Positions 63,997 to 64,000 of a stretch of DNA of 64,000 bases are shown here, piece after piece. The stretch is taken from contig CAIRZB010000028.1 of the NCBI GenBank assembly GCA_903882935.1, positions 101,193 to 165,192 of the forward strand, read 5' to 3'. Position numbers and translations under genes: made by a program. The notes under the pieces were generated by a model, which did not search any database, had not been told where the DNA came from, and worked only from the letters and a program-made list of their open reading frames with translations. This DNA is from an uncultured Parafilimonas sp. (GTDB lineage: Bacteria > Bacteroidota > Bacteroidia > Chitinophagales > Chitinophagaceae). Position 1 is the first letter of the stretch, and each line of letters starts with the position of its first letter.

Positions 63997-64000
63997 GTGA

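Noticed and set aside
1..64000. tRNA, rRNA or classical riboswitch genes
   Set aside because: No cloverleaf, rRNA or known riboswitch consensus was seen by eye; a covariance-model search would be decisive.

Overview
The window comes from a Bacteroidota chromosome, most likely of the Chitinophagaceae/Sphingobacteriia side. The evidence is a gldC gliding-motility gene, a DUF5686 outer-membrane protein, several promoters of the Bacteroidota type (TTG or TTTG, 19-21 bases, then TAnnTTTG), many Sec-signal secreted proteins, and almost no Shine-Dalgarno sequences. No rRNA or tRNA gene and no convincing CRISPR array was seen.

Layout. 1-4.4 kb: the start of the S10 ribosomal-protein operon on the minus strand (rpsJ, rplC, rplD, rplW, rplB, rpsS, rplV, start of rpsC), with unusually long, low-complexity spacers and a promoter just before rpsJ. 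4.6-20.9 kb: mainly housekeeping genes (GAF histidine kinase, DUF5686 protein, a stand-alone C-terminal carbamoyl-phosphate synthetase half, CBS protein, alpha/beta hydrolase, CvpA, YqeY, GldC, prfA, serS, a kinase-like hypothetical protein, a DUF2130 coiled-coil protein). 21-26.3 kb: two paralogous small lysine-rich protein/PIN-domain pairs on opposite strands around korA and a GH43 glycosidase; the second PIN gene carries one in-frame stop. 26.5-38 kb: ABC exporter, PLD-family enzyme, PafA-like phosphatase, CotH-like protein, recA, engB, M23 peptidase, a repeat-tailed lipoprotein and a small EamA transporter. 38.2-45.3 kb: a LysR regulator divergent from a TolC/RND/membrane-fusion efflux operon, with a perfect palindrome between them. 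45.6-49.7 kb: three glycosyltransferases and a Lon-N-type protein. 49.7-60.1 kb: a decayed Uma2 gene, sugar-kinase-like APH protein, two DUF1080 proteins, DoxX-like proteins, a frameshifted DUF4440-like gene, penicillin acylase family protein, DUF2165 protein and lpxD. 60.1-64 kb: gene-poor, repeat-rich DNA around an ImmA-type/DUF4411 toxin-antitoxin-like pair.

The least ordinary content is non-coding or accessory. (1) A dispersed ~175-bp element with terminal inverted repeats and two adjacent hairpins whose loops change together and stay complementary. (2) The paralogous K-rich/PIN modules. (3) Direct repeats on both sides of the ImmA/DUF4411 pair. (4) A 3 x ~91-bp tandem array of double hairpins after the acylase gene. 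(5) A cluster of recently broken genes (PIN, Uma2, DUF4440). All functional calls rest on reading the sequence; no database search was run.
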